Source of the DNA: Variovorax sp. PBL-H6
GTDB lineage: Bacteria > Pseudomonadota > Gammaproteobacteria > Burkholderiales > Burkholderiaceae_C
NCBI RefSeq assembly: GCF_901827155.1
Contig: NZ_LR594660.1
Location: forward strand, 310,001-374,000
Length of the DNA: 64,000 nucleotides
Reading direction: 5' to 3'
Shown here: piece after piece, positions 1 to 8,295 of the stretch
Layout of the letters: every line of letters starts with the position of its first letter
How positions within the stretch are numbered: position 1 is the stretch's first letter
The notes under the pieces: model-generated
Seen by the model: only the letters and a program-made list of their open reading frames with translations
Database searches by the model: none
What the model was told of the DNA's origin: nothing
Program-made: the position numbers and the translations under genes

Positions 1-34
1 CGAAGTCGAAGGTTCGAGCCTTTGGGTGGCCCAC
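1..34 (+). tRNA. Possible tRNA 3' end cut by the window edge
   Basis: The first bases read as the T-arm and acceptor strand of a tRNA: GAAGG, loop TTCGAGC, then a stretch ending GGGTGGCCCACC, like the end of beta-proteobacterial tRNA-Lys genes. The T-stem is imperfect (one mismatch and one G-U pair) and the acceptor partner lies outside the window, so identity cannot be tested here. If real, the accessory region to its right begins directly at a tRNA end, a common integration site. Confidence 0.35.
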
Positions 35-251
35 CGGTCCGTAGCCTACGTAAAGGCGGGGAATTGCAATTTTCATGGATGTCCTTTTGAGGACGGCTCA
101 CGGCCGTCCGTAGGTCTGGATGGAACCGCAAGCCGTGCATTCGCGCATGCTGCAGGCGTTATCTTCATGGAGCAGCACGGTTTTGCTGCAGGGGCAGGCG
201 ACCCGTTGCCACCAGTTAGCAATGGCTTGCCTGAGACCCGCGAAGCGTTGT

Positions 252-641
252 TCACTGGCTGTCGTTTAGTAATGGATGGCCGCGGGAATGCTGAATACGG
301 AAGCCCATCAGCCGCGCAAACTCGGCAGGCTCGACGGAGAGCTTGAAAGGAACGCGGTCCACGACGCCGCGGCGGTAAATCGCCAGCGCTGTCTCCGCGT
401 CTACAAACTGACCGTTCAGGCTGGAGATTGTGTCGGGCAGGTTCGGGCTATTGGGCGCGTACCAGCCGATTCGCAGCTCGTCGGCCGACGGTGTCGAGGT
501 GTCGAAGCCGCCAACTTCAGTTGCGCCGCAGGCGTAGCAGTGGTACGGACCTGTCTGAACGTATCCCACCCCTACGTCTGTGAAATCAGCTTCGCAGTGA
601 GGGTCGGCGCAGTAGGGGCAGGTTTCTTTGTCGAAAGGCAC
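252..641 (-). CDS. Small zinc-ribbon-like orphan protein
   Basis: 129 residues from a GTG start. The N-terminal third has two Cys pairs, CPYC near residue 8 and CYAC near residue 35, spaced as in a zinc ribbon; the rest is acidic with no recognised domain. The first pair is followed by a Cys/His-rich stretch, which supports metal binding. No upstream partner is seen. I do not recognise the family. The Cys pattern and codon use support a real gene, but its role is unknown. Confidence 0.6.
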   Translation of the reverse strand: MPFDKETCPYCADPHCEADFTDVGVGYVQTGPYHCYACGATEVGGFDTSTPSADELRIGWYAPNSPNLPDTISSLNGQFVDAETALAIYRRGVVDRVPFKLSVEPAEFARLMGFRIQHSRGHPLLNDSQ

Positions 642-815
642 AGGTCGTCCTAGGTTGTTTCCTGTGACCTGTAGCGAACGACCAAAGGCGCTTGGTTACT
701 TTGAAAACCATTGCTTGCCGCCCCGCGGAGGGAACAACGGGAAGACCAGATTCAGTGAGCCACCGGGGGCGTGCAATGCCGCTGGCGCCACCATTGCCTA
801 GCATTGGGGTCGCTG

Positions 816-1028
816 CTAGCGTAGCGGCGTGCGTACTTCCCTTTGTCCACGATTTCGGCGTGCAAGAACTCGTTCGAAGTCGTTGTCATCGACCTCGTCG
901 ATGTCGTCATCATCATCGCCGTCGTCATCGTCGTCATCGTCGTCGTCATCCCCGCCGCCGCCGACCACCCCTCGAACCCGGAGTGGCGCAATTTTGTCGG
1001 CAGCCTGGAAGCGCCTTTCCAGTTCCAT
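816..1028 (-). CDS. Short acidic protein with poly-Asp tract
   Basis: 70 residues. The middle is almost pure Asp (about 20 Asp in residues 26-50), encoded by GAC/GAT repeats, between a basic C-terminus and a normal N-terminus. It has a strong Shine-Dalgarno site (AGGAG, 5 nt before ATG), and its ATG overlaps the TGA of the upstream reading frame of the SLATT gene in a TGATG junction. That overlap suggests translational coupling. Poly-acidic proteins can mimic DNA or bind cations, but nothing shows a function here. The repeat tract could expand or contract. Confidence 0.5.
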   Translation of the reverse strand: MELERRFQAADKIAPLRVRGVVGGGGDDDDDDDDDDGDDDDDIDEVDDNDFERVLARRNRGQREVRTPLR

Positions 1029-1421
1029 CAGCTCTCCTGCTGAAGCGCGGATTTTTGGACTTTGGGTCCCGCAGCGATAACTTCGACGCTGCGCCGGATG
1101 CTCTCTTAGCTGTCCGCGGCCAAGCGGTGCGCTTCAGCTGTCTTGCCGTAGTTCAGGAAGGAGCTCACGGCAGTGCACAAGGCTCCAAGGAGGCTGAGCC
1201 ATCCTAGACCGAGCAAGACCATTGGGTCCTTCGAGACCTGAGCAACCAATGAGCTGCCAGCAATGGTGGCGGCAGCTACCGCGACGATGCCAAGCCACAT
1301 ATGTCGTCGCTGGAGTCTCGGCCAGAGACCGGTGCTCCACCTTTAGTGCCGAAGCGCGAGCTCCCCAATTGGAAAGGAGAGTTGACTGGAAACGGGTCGT
1401 CATGGCATCCGCGCCGCGCAC
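1028..1421 (-). pseudogene. Broken SLATT-domain membrane protein gene
   Basis: Two minus-strand frames together give a SLATT protein. The first frame (start 1421 or 1403) has the pattern LLSNWGARASALKVEHRSLA. After a frame change near 1318 it continues RLQRRHMWLGIVAV, two hydrophobic helices, and the family signature FLNYGKTAEAHRLAADS. The frame change fits loss of one AG from a GAGAGA tract. A TAA at about 1106-1108 then stands where the family has Tyr, and the frame continues open (SIRRSVEVI) to a TGA overlapping the next gene. SLATT proteins are putative membrane pores of nucleotide-sensing and other defence systems. Two lesions suggest real decay rather than a single sequencing error. Confidence 0.45.
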
Positions 1422-2218
1422 CTTGGACGGGGCTGGGCAATGTGCAGCAATGGCGGCGGCAGGTGGCCGTTAGACTCGGAAGCCGTCGGGAAAATGGAGG
1501 TCATGGGCCACTCCTGCCCCTGGCTGAGGCGTACGGGCGATTATGTAGGACCCACCCGTTCAGGCCAATGGCGCAAGGCAGGGAAAGCGCGTGCGCCCTG
1601 CGCTTCGCCAGCGGCTCCCATTACTCGTTGGCTCACCGGCCTTGGCGAGTAGCTGGTCGTTGGGGCGGGCGTGGCACGGGTACGAACGTGCAGAGCTCCC
1701 GGACCTTTGGAAAGCAATTTGCCCGCCCGCGAACCCGCCCACTTGGGGCGGTCTTTCTCGCCTGGGGCATTTACAGGGCGGGACGCGGGCGGGAACCGCT
1801 CGGCACTCAAGTCACGGCACTGCGCACCAGGCGGCTCTCGTTTGGTGTTCTCCGCGGCGGCCGGCGGGCGGCCGCCCGGCAATGGAACTGCGCGCGTATG
1901 GACGTGCCCCTCTATATGCTAAGGGTTAACCCATCATTTTCCGGGGTGCCTATACGCAGTGCGACGGTTGCCTTAGGGCGGCCGTCTAGCTTACGACGAT
2001 GACCCTTGCGCAAAACCGACGACCGCCTGTACCAGCGACGTGAGACCTTTTAAGGCTCACGATAGTCGGCGCAGCGCGGTCTCTTTTCCTTTCTGCCTCT
2101 ACCGAAGCGTGTCTCTCAATACGTGGTTTCTTGGTTCCGGGCGGCGCTCTAGTTTTGCGCCCAATGCCGGGACGAGCAGATGTCGTTTTTTCGATTTTGA
2201 CCCTCGTTCCTGTCAACC
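1422..2218. other. Intergenic stretch, no supported gene
   Basis: About 800 bases without a frame that looks coding. Open frames on both strands are rich in Arg, Gly, Pro and Trp, as expected for non-coding GC-rich DNA. It contains short AT-rich patches near 1910-1945 (TATATGCTAAGGG, then CTATACG at about 1950) and 2040-2060 that could be promoter pieces for the rightward gene at 2219, but no convincing -35/-10 pair. Confidence 0.5.
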
Positions 2219-3373
2219 ATGTACCCCTCTCTCGCTGCTTGGCCAAAGCTGGCCGACCCCGTCGCCCGATGCGATGCCTTTCAATACGGTGCGCCGAACG
2301 CTGGGCGGCGCTTCCTCGTCATCCCTGCCCGCATGCTTGCCGCTGCTGGCCTTTCAGGCCGCGCCGCTGTTTTCGTCTCCACCTTCGGGGACGGCGCCCT
2401 TGTGACCGCGAGCTCCCGCCACGGTGGCCAGCGCCGTGCGCTTGCCGGAAGCTCGGAGCGCGGCGCCGTGCTGCAGTTGACGATGTCGCGCCTGCCTTCC
2501 GTGCTTCACCGAGACTCCATCCTGCTAGCAGGCCCAGGCTTCGTTGCCGTCGTTTCTGGCTCGGAAGCCGCCCGCTACCAGCACCTGCCGGAGTTCGAGA
2601 AAAACGAGGGCTTGCTCAAAGAGGAGACCGTGGCCCACGTCGACGCGCCCCTGCCCGCGCGCAAGGGCCTGCTGTGGCGCGAGCTCACCACGGCGGCCTA
2701 TGGTCGCGCACAGCGGTGCCTGGACGTCACCGGCAATGTGTGGAGCGTCGCAGGCTTCGAGCTTGACTCGCCGCTGCGGGTGACCCGCTACATGGACGGC
2801 GTCCTCATCGAGCAGGTCGCCGCAGAGGAAGCCAATAGCCAGCTGCGTTCGAAGATGGCTCGGGGCAAGCGTGCCTACGGCGGCAAACGCTTCGGCCGGG
2901 CGGTCTTGTCGACCATCGAAGGTGACACGGTACGGGTTGTCGCCATGGACGGCGCAATCGCATTGGTTGGCGTGGCCAGGTCGCTGCGCGACTTTGCCCT
3001 TATCGCCGACGACCGCCGCGACTATGACACTCCGGCGACCGCGGAAGAGGCGCTGCGGGTTTCGCCCGCGAACACAACGGTGGTGCCCCTTGACCGGGAG
3101 ATGCCCAACCTCATCGTCACGGGTGCGTGGCTGACCAACTACGGCTTCCACCCGGGCCAGCGCTACTCGCTCGAGCAGGACCCGGTTGTCCGCTCTCGAG
3201 TCCTCGCCGTCCTGGATAAGGAGGGCGCGTTTCTTGTCGGGGAGACTCCTCTCAACGCCTCGCACGCGGCGCTCGATTTGCCACTGGAGACGGTCTCGCA
3301 CTTCCGAAGCCCTGCCGTCAAGGTCATTGGTACCCGTGACGGACTGCATATCCAGCAGCACTTCGCGAGTTAG
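2219..3373 (+). CDS. SymE/AbrB-like repeat protein, shorter paralog
   Basis: 384 residues, no signal peptide or membrane segment. It resembles the C-terminal part of the 718-residue protein downstream: both have MYP-LA-WP-LA near the N-terminus or middle, a W-x-x-AGFE-x-x-SP-x-x-VTRY-x-DGVLIE stretch (here about residues 178-205), VAMDGAIALVG, and a C-terminal GAWLTNYGFHPGQ block ending DGLHIQQHF. The W-x-x-AGF-x-x-G and DG-x-LIE patterns recall the SymE toxin/AbrB swapped-hairpin fold; this is similarity by eye. Function unknown: DNA or RNA binding is plausible. It is transcribed toward its larger paralog, which has its own promoter. Confidence 0.65.
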   Translation: MYPSLAAWPKLADPVARCDAFQYGAPNAGRRFLVIPARMLAAAGLSGRAAVFVSTFGDGALVTASSRHGGQRRALAGSSERGAVLQLTMSRLPSVLHRDSILLAGPGFVAVVSGSEAARYQHLPEFEKNEGLLKEETVAHVDAPLPARKGLLWRELTTAAYGRAQRCLDVTGNVWSVAGFELDSPLRVTRYMDGVLIEQVAAEEANSQLRSKMARGKRAYGGKRFGRAVLSTIEGDTVRVVAMDGAIALVGVARSLRDFALIADDRRDYDTPATAEEALRVSPANTTVVPLDREMPNLIVTGAWLTNYGFHPGQRYSLEQDPVVRSRVLAVLDKEGAFLVGETPLNASHAALDLPLETVSHFRSPAVKVIGTRDGLHIQQHFAS

Positions 3374-3443
3374 TACCGCGACGTGACGGTCAGCAAGGCG
3401 GTGCTATAAGGCGCCGCTTTCGTTTTAGGCAACAGTGGCGGTA

Positions 3444-3472
3444 TTGCTAATGCATCTAAAAGACCCTACAAT
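3444..3472 (+). promoter_or_regulatory. Sigma70 promoter shared in sequence with 5728-5756
   Basis: TTGCTA, 17-nt spacer, TACAAT. The spacer core GCATCTAAAAG is identical to that of the next promoter downstream, and the flanks also match (GTGGCGGTATTG versus GTGACGGTGTTG). Transcription would begin about 28 nt before the GTG start at 3508. Confidence 0.65.
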
Positions 3473-3507
3473 CCTGCTTTCCAACGGTCAATCCAGAAAG
3501 CAAGCCT

Positions 3508-5664
3508 GTGCGCGCTGTCCCCTATCCCGCCTCTCCGACCTGCCCCGAGCTCACCGCGCCCTTGCTGCAGCACGTGCCCAAGGTCGTGCAGCCTGCCGGC
3601 TACAGACAATTGCTCATTCCCAACGCGGCGCTGGCAGCCGCCAGCATGGCCCACGTGCGCGAGGTGTTTGTCACCTCGTTCCAGGACATCGCGCTTGTCA
3701 CGGCCGGCGGCCCGGAGGCTCTTTGCGGCGATTCCGTAGCCGTCTCGCCCAGGCTTGGTGTGCGTCTGACCAGTTCTCGCCTGCCTGCCGGACTGCAAGA
3801 GCAGTCGCTGCTGCTGATTGGTAAGGGGTACCTCCTGTTGATGCCAAGCCGGCGGGGCGTCGCCGACTTCAAGTCCGTTCCGACCCTCCCCCTACCGAAC
3901 AAGCAGGAACTGGCGACGAGCAAGGCACCTGTGCCTTCTCGCCGCGGGCTTGCCTGGCACATCCTGCTCAAGACGCACGGAGAGCGCAAGCACCTGACGG
4001 TCTCCGGCAAGCTGTGGGAAGTCGCCGGGTTCGGACCCCAGTCGCCGACGCGCATCACCCGCCATGCCGACGGCCTCCTCATCGAACGCGTGGAGGAGCA
4101 GCGCGCCAACGGTCGGTTGACCTACCGGCCTTCCGCGGGCGGCAAGGCCTATCCCTACTTCCGAATTGGACCCATCGGGGCCGCGTCCGTCGAGGGCGAC
4201 GCCGTGCGGATGATTGCAATGGACGGTGCCGTTGCCTTGGTAGGCATGTCACGGCCGCTCTCCGACTTCGGGCTAGAGGCGCGCGAGGCCGCAGACAACG
4301 TGCCAGTGGCAACGAAGGCGGCTGCCGACGCTGGACCGTTTACGCCAGCTGAGGATAGCGAGGAACCGCCTCACGGTTGGTCGCGGGGCAGCGTTGCGGT
4401 CGGCGGTGTGCGCCTGATGTACCCGGCCCTCGCCAGCTGGCCAAGGCTTGCCAAGCCCGAGGCAGTGGTCCTGCGGGCCGATTCGCAGGGGTGCACGTCC
4501 CTGCGAGTGCCAATGCGGACGCTCCGTGCGGCCGGGCTCGAACCCCGCCAAGGCCTCAATATCGCTACCTTTGAAGGCAGAGCACTCATCTGGGCCGGCA
4601 ACCGCGGCGGCATGTTTTCCGTCACCTCGGAAGGAGGCTTTGTGGTCAACCACGTTGGACTGAGCCCTGAAGTCACGCCGGCGAAGCACGCGCTGGTTCA
4701 AGGCCCAGGCTACGTCATCCTCACGACCGAAGAAGACGCGCGTAAGCTCGCCCGAGGTCTCGAGCCTACCCGGCTCGAGCGCAACCCTCGCGTAGATGAT
4801 GACGTCGTTGACCTCGTCAGCGCGCCGTATCCGACCGCTGACGCTGTTGTTCTTGCGTGGAAGGACTGCAAGGTAACGGATGCCACAGGCAACCGCCTAG
4901 CCATCCTCGCCGGCCTCATCTGGAAGCTCGCAGGCATCGAGCTCAATGACCCGCTGGCCTTCACGCGATACACCAACGTCACGATGATTCGGCGCGGGAA
5001 TGAGACGTCGTCGAAGACGCTGCGCCCCTACGACCAAACAAGGTCCGACATGCCCCGTCAATTCGTGGGCACCACGCTGTTCGACGTGGCGAGTACGGAA
5101 GTTGTCCGGGCGATTGTGACGCGCGACGGAATCTTGCTCACCACCCCTGACAGCGAGTTGGGCCGGCAGTGCAAGAAGGCACAACGCATCCCGCTCGGTT
5201 CCCTGAGAATTCAGCGCTTTGTTTCCAGGCACGAGGGCGCCGCCGTCCAAGGCTCCAAGGCCCCCACGGCTTCCATAGGCGGTCTGACGGTGCCCCTCCA
5301 CGCACCTTCTGGCAAGAACACGTCGCTGTACGACCTCCCGCCAGGTGAAAGCCGCATTCAGGTTCAGGGCGCATGGCTCGCAGACTACGGCTTCGTGCCA
5401 GGGGCGCGATTCGAGCTGGTCCCGCATCCTCTGATGCCCAGCCGTCGATTGGCCAGGCTGAATGCGTGCGGGCCCCACATGGTGACAACCCACACTGGCA
5501 ACACCCCGAAGCTCTACGTCCCGGCAGCGGCTGTTGCCGATTTCGACAGCGAGAAGGTCAAGGTGTTCGGCGCCGCCGACGGGCTGCACATCCAGCGACA
5601 CTTCGTGAACCGCCCGCATGTGGGAAGGCCGCGGAAGCGTTCGGAGGCCGCCGTCGCCGCCTAA
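3508..5664 (+). CDS. SymE/AbrB-like repeat protein, longer paralog
   Basis: 718 residues from GTG, placed just downstream of a good promoter. It holds two diverged copies of one unit: roughly residues 20-275 and 300-560, each with a hydrophobic N-terminal block (LLIPNAALAAA; LRVPMRTLRAAGL), a G-x-GY block, an L-x-V-x-G-x-x-W-x-x-AG block and a DGA/DGI-x-L block. A C-terminal GAWLADYGFVPGA block follows near residue 615, and the end is basic (RPRKRSE). The shorter upstream paralog matches the second unit plus the C-terminal block. The repeated pattern resembles SymE/AbrB-type swapped hairpins. Not recognised as a characterised family; a nucleic-acid-binding or toxin-derived role is inference. 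Confidence 0.65.
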   Translation: MRAVPYPASPTCPELTAPLLQHVPKVVQPAGYRQLLIPNAALAAASMAHVREVFVTSFQDIALVTAGGPEALCGDSVAVSPRLGVRLTSSRLPAGLQEQSLLLIGKGYLLLMPSRRGVADFKSVPTLPLPNKQELATSKAPVPSRRGLAWHILLKTHGERKHLTVSGKLWEVAGFGPQSPTRITRHADGLLIERVEEQRANGRLTYRPSAGGKAYPYFRIGPIGAASVEGDAVRMIAMDGAVALVGMSRPLSDFGLEAREAADNVPVATKAAADAGPFTPAEDSEEPPHGWSRGSVAVGGVRLMYPALASWPRLAKPEAVVLRADSQGCTSLRVPMRTLRAAGLEPRQGLNIATFEGRALIWAGNRGGMFSVTSEGGFVVNHVGLSPEVTPAKHALVQGPGYVILTTEEDARKLARGLEPTRLERNPRVDDDVVDLVSAPYPTADAVVLAWKDCKVTDATGNRLAILAGLIWKLAGIELNDPLAFTRYTNVTMIRRGNETSSKTLRPYDQTRSDMPRQFVGTTLFDVASTEVVRAIVTRDGILLTTPDSELGRQCKKAQRIPLGSLRIQRFVSRHEGAAVQGSKAPTASIGGLTVPLHAPSGKNTSLYDLPPGESRIQVQGAWLADYGFVPGARFELVPHPLMPSRRLARLNACGPHMVTTHTGNTPKLYVPAAAVADFDSEKVKVFGAADGLHIQRHFVNRPHVGRPRKRSEAAVAA

Positions 5665-5677
5665 ACAGCGACATTCC

Positions 5678-5702
5678 AAAAAGGCGCCCTTGGGCGCTTT
5701 TT
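5678..5702 (+). terminator. Rho-independent terminator after 3508-5664
   Basis: AAAAAGGCGCCC, short loop, GGGCGCTTTTT: a strong symmetrical hairpin flanked by A and T tracts, 14 nt after the stop codon. It directly precedes the next promoter. Confidence 0.8.
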
Positions 5703-5727
5703 GTGCTTTAGATGTGCAGTGACGGTG

Positions 5728-5756
5728 TTGATAGTGCATCTAAAAGGCTCTATAAT
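5728..5756 (+). promoter_or_regulatory. Sigma70 promoter, near copy of 3444-3472
   Basis: TTGATA, 17-nt spacer, TATAAT (consensus -10). The spacer holds the same GCATCTAAAAG core as the upstream promoter. It serves the gene cluster beginning at 5810, so that cluster and the SymE-like gene are likely expressed under the same conditions. Confidence 0.75.
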
Positions 5757-5809
5757 GAACGCCGAAGCCCGCGGGACAGCTCCCGCCTTTCTCCTCTCCC
5801 CAGGCGCCT

Positions 5810-6610
5810 ATGAGCCAATCCCCTGCCTATCCCATCCTCACGCCCGAAGAAGTCATCGCGCTACGGCGAAAGACGACTTCAGGGTCCACCGAACCCTGGT
5901 CGGACACCCTCGCCTTCGCGGACGCCCTTTTCAAGGCCCTGGCCGCGAAGACGAAGGCGCCGCAGGAGGAGCCTGTCGACTGGGATGCCCTCGATGCTCT
6001 AGGCTGGCAACGGATGCAGTGCGACGTTTGCGGTGACTTGGCGCGAGCCGCACCGTACCCGTCCCGAGGCCTTCAGGATAATGCGCTGCGCTACGTCCAG
6101 CTGCGCAAGCGGGTGAGGGTCGAAGAGACGGCCGCTGGCCCTGCGTTCAAGTTTGAAGGCCTGCAACCGGCCGCCGGCGCTGGTACTTGCATCGCAAGCG
6201 ACGAGCTCGACGCGGCAGTTGACGCCTTTAGGAACAGAACCCCGCCTTCGCGTGGCCAACACGAGGGCGAGGAAGCGGAATCGACCGCTGTTGGAGAGCC
6301 CAGTGGAGATGCTGTCGCAGCTCGAGAATTCGACAGGCCCACCATCCGTGCTGTGCTCGACCTGTTCGAGGTGGAGGGCAACAGCGATGGCGTCTACTAC
6401 AACGAGCCAAACGACTACGGCGTTGTGACGCTGCGCTTGCATACGGGTGACGGGGACCCCGCAAAGCTCTACCTTGGCGAGCAGGTCATGGGAGAGTTCG
6501 CGACCGGGCAGCGCGGCCTGGAGTGGCGGGGCACCGGCCGGTACAAGCTAAACGATGCCCTCGTCGACCTAGTCTGGGAGCAACTTCAGCTGCGCCAGGA
6601 GGAAAGCTGA
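5810..6610 (+). CDS. Orphan protein, first gene of a five-gene cluster
   Basis: 266 residues, acidic. One CDVCGD Cys pair near residue 72; the middle (about 125-170) is low-complexity and charged, and the C-terminal 90 residues (VLDLFEVEGNSDGVYYNEP, then EWRGTGRYKLNDALVDLVW) look like a folded domain of unknown family. Its TGA overlaps the next ATG (TGATG), indicating coupling. It has a consensus sigma70 promoter 54 nt upstream. No function can be assigned. Confidence 0.6.
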   Translation: MSQSPAYPILTPEEVIALRRKTTSGSTEPWSDTLAFADALFKALAAKTKAPQEEPVDWDALDALGWQRMQCDVCGDLARAAPYPSRGLQDNALRYVQLRKRVRVEETAAGPAFKFEGLQPAAGAGTCIASDELDAAVDAFRNRTPPSRGQHEGEEAESTAVGEPSGDAVAAREFDRPTIRAVLDLFEVEGNSDGVYYNEPNDYGVVTLRLHTGDGDPAKLYLGEQVMGEFATGQRGLEWRGTGRYKLNDALVDLVWEQLQLRQEES

Positions 6611-7023
6611 TGGGAGCCCGGCCCTCCTCGCTTGCCGAGCAGGTCGCTCGCGCTCAAGCGACCGTCGCAACCTGGTCGCCCGAGAAGTTGGCGTCTATGC
6701 AGCTGCAGGGCACCGACCCGTTCCATGAGCGCCGCCTGCGAGAGAAAGCCGCGGAGGGCCGCCCGGATGCGGCTGTGCAACCGAGGCATGCACTCGCGCC
6801 GATTCGAGCTTCAACGGGCAGGCAAGGCGAGCTGGCCTGCTTCGGTAGGCTGGCGTTCGAGCGCATGCAGGAAGTCTCCCCGCCCTTCGGGAAACCGTTG
6901 ACCTGGAACGACATCAGCGACCGCACCCGTGAAGTGTGGGCGGACGTTGCGGGAACCATTGCAGCGGCCGCGGTTGCAGCGAACAAAACCAAACGAGAGG
7001 ACCGCGAATGCCGTGCGAACTGA
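6610..7023 (+). CDS. Orphan protein, coupled to 5810-6610
   Basis: 137 residues starting at the ATG that overlaps the previous stop. Features are SLAEQVARAQATVATWSPEKL at the N-terminus (presented here as a helical segment), GELACFGRLAFERMQEV, then LTWNDISDRTREVWADVA and an Ala-rich tail. The pattern W-x-D-I-S-D-x-x-R-E-x-W resembles small phage or plasmid proteins found beside HNH or methylase genes, but I cannot name a family. It overlaps the following membrane gene by 16 nt. Confidence 0.55.
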   Translation: MGARPSSLAEQVARAQATVATWSPEKLASMQLQGTDPFHERRLREKAAEGRPDAAVQPRHALAPIRASTGRQGELACFGRLAFERMQEVSPPFGKPLTWNDISDRTREVWADVAGTIAAAAVAANKTKREDRECRAN

Positions 7024-7478
7024 CACGACTGCTTATGGCAGTACACCAACTGCCCTCGGACAAGGTGGCAGCTAGTCGGGAGAAGCTATTCTCGCTACTT
7101 ATGTTCGCGAGCCACGCACTGGGGCTCGTGTTTGCGGCTGGGCTGCTGGCAATTCCTTGGAACGGCTACGAAGCGCCGCCGTCGGCCCTGGTTTTCCTCC
7201 CGGTGGGAGTGCTCTTGTCCGTCGGGGTAGGAGCCGTTTTCGGGGAAGCGCTTTCGGCCTGTTCGCCCTTGGCGGAATCGAAGTACTGCACTGACGCCCT
7301 CGACCTCGTGCAGCGGAGCAGCTGGGCGCGCCAGATACGCGATTCGGTGATTGCGTCGCATCGGCAGCTATACGTACGGGACTACCTGCTCATGAAGGAG
7401 GCCTCCCGGCACGAGGAAGTCGTGGAAGCGGCCTCCCTGCAGCGGCGAGCCTGTGCGGAACTGCATAGCGGGGGCTAG
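7008..7478 (+). CDS. Small membrane protein, two TM helices
   Basis: 156 residues. Two hydrophobic helices (about residues 27-49 and 58-81) are followed by a soluble, mainly helical C-terminal half. The ATG at 7008 lies inside the 3' end of the previous gene, in a different frame; no strong ribosome site is seen, consistent with coupling. Third gene of the 5810 cluster. Function unknown. Confidence 0.5.
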   Translation: MPCELTRLLMAVHQLPSDKVAASREKLFSLLMFASHALGLVFAAGLLAIPWNGYEAPPSALVFLPVGVLLSVGVGAVFGEALSACSPLAESKYCTDALDLVQRSSWARQIRDSVIASHRQLYVRDYLLMKEASRHEEVVEAASLQRRACAELHSGG

Positions 7479-7510
7479 CCCAAGCCCCAATCACCTCAGG
7501 AACCGCCCTC

Positions 7511-7717
7511 ATGAACCACCAATCGCAGCCCGACATTTTCGAGTCCTCCCCTGGCAACAAGTTCGCCGGAGTCGAAATGCGGGTCCTTGCCTGGCCACCG
7601 CTGCCAAGTCGCACGCGCAGACCCTTCGCTGAACGCAAGGCCGAGCGCGTCGCGGCGCGGTCCGGAAACCCCCAAACCACGGACGCGCCAGCCCTTGGCC
7701 TGGCCAACCAGCGATGA
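7511..7717 (+). CDS. Short basic orphan peptide
   Basis: 68 residues, Arg/Pro-rich, no recognised domain. It sits 32 nt after the previous gene and its TGA overlaps the ATG of the next gene (ATGA), which favours a real coupled gene. The composition is close to that of spurious frames, so confidence rests on the overlap and on an AACCGCC-spaced ATG with a modest upstream purine stretch (CTCAGGAACCG). Confidence 0.4.
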   Translation: MNHQSQPDIFESSPGNKFAGVEMRVLAWPPLPSRTRRPFAERKAERVAARSGNPQTTDAPALGLANQR

Positions 7718-8220
7718 CGGCGCAAGGAGAGAACACCGGCGCCGGAGGCAGGGCCTCCGGGGTCGAACTGCGTTCTGCACCGGCTGTGACGCCGGCCGTC
7801 AGTGACCTGGACATCCTCGTGTGCTTCGCTCGCGCAGTGGGTGAAAACAAGGCCGACTACCTGGTGTCGGTTGGCCGCGCGATTCTCGACCTGGGCGACC
7901 TCGCTGCCGGCCGCCAGACGCCGCCAAACAGGCCGGTGCAGGGGAGCGTATCTGCCGCTGTTGATGGCCTGGTCGACGCTTTGGCTGTCTCCAAGGGCTG
8001 GATGCGCGACTACGCGCGTGCCATCGTCGAGGACGCGGTGGACCGCGTCCAGCTCAGCCGGGTGACCCTGGCCACATCGGAGCGTGCCGCATTGATTCGC
8101 GCTGCGCAATGGATGGACATTCCGGCGGATGGTTCGACAGCCGCAATGGAAGCGGCGCAAGATATCGGAGTTCTGCGCGCCCTTGCCGCCCGTCTACTGG
8201 TTGATTTCGAAGGCGCTTAA
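7714..8220 (+). CDS. Orphan protein, last gene of the 5810 cluster
   Basis: 168 residues. After a disordered 30-residue N-terminus comes a helical region (DLDILVCFARAVGENKADY, GWMRDYARAIVEDAVDRV, TSERAALIRAAQWMDI). No Cys or membrane segments. Overlaps the stop of the preceding short gene by 4 nt. The family is unknown; helical repeats suggest a scaffold or regulatory protein, which is inference. Confidence 0.6.
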   Translation: MTAQGENTGAGGRASGVELRSAPAVTPAVSDLDILVCFARAVGENKADYLVSVGRAILDLGDLAAGRQTPPNRPVQGSVSAAVDGLVDALAVSKGWMRDYARAIVEDAVDRVQLSRVTLATSERAALIRAAQWMDIPADGSTAAMEAAQDIGVLRALAARLLVDFEGA

Positions 8221-8295
8221 GCCCGTCTTTCGGCTCTCGTTCGGTTTGTCCAGAACGAGAAACATTGCATGAAATGAGAAACGCTTTAGGCCGCG

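Noticed and set aside
1301..2002. 233-codon plus-strand frame in the 1.3-2.0 kb gap
   Set aside because: Arg/Gly-rich, no ribosome site, overlaps the SLATT remnant on the other strand.
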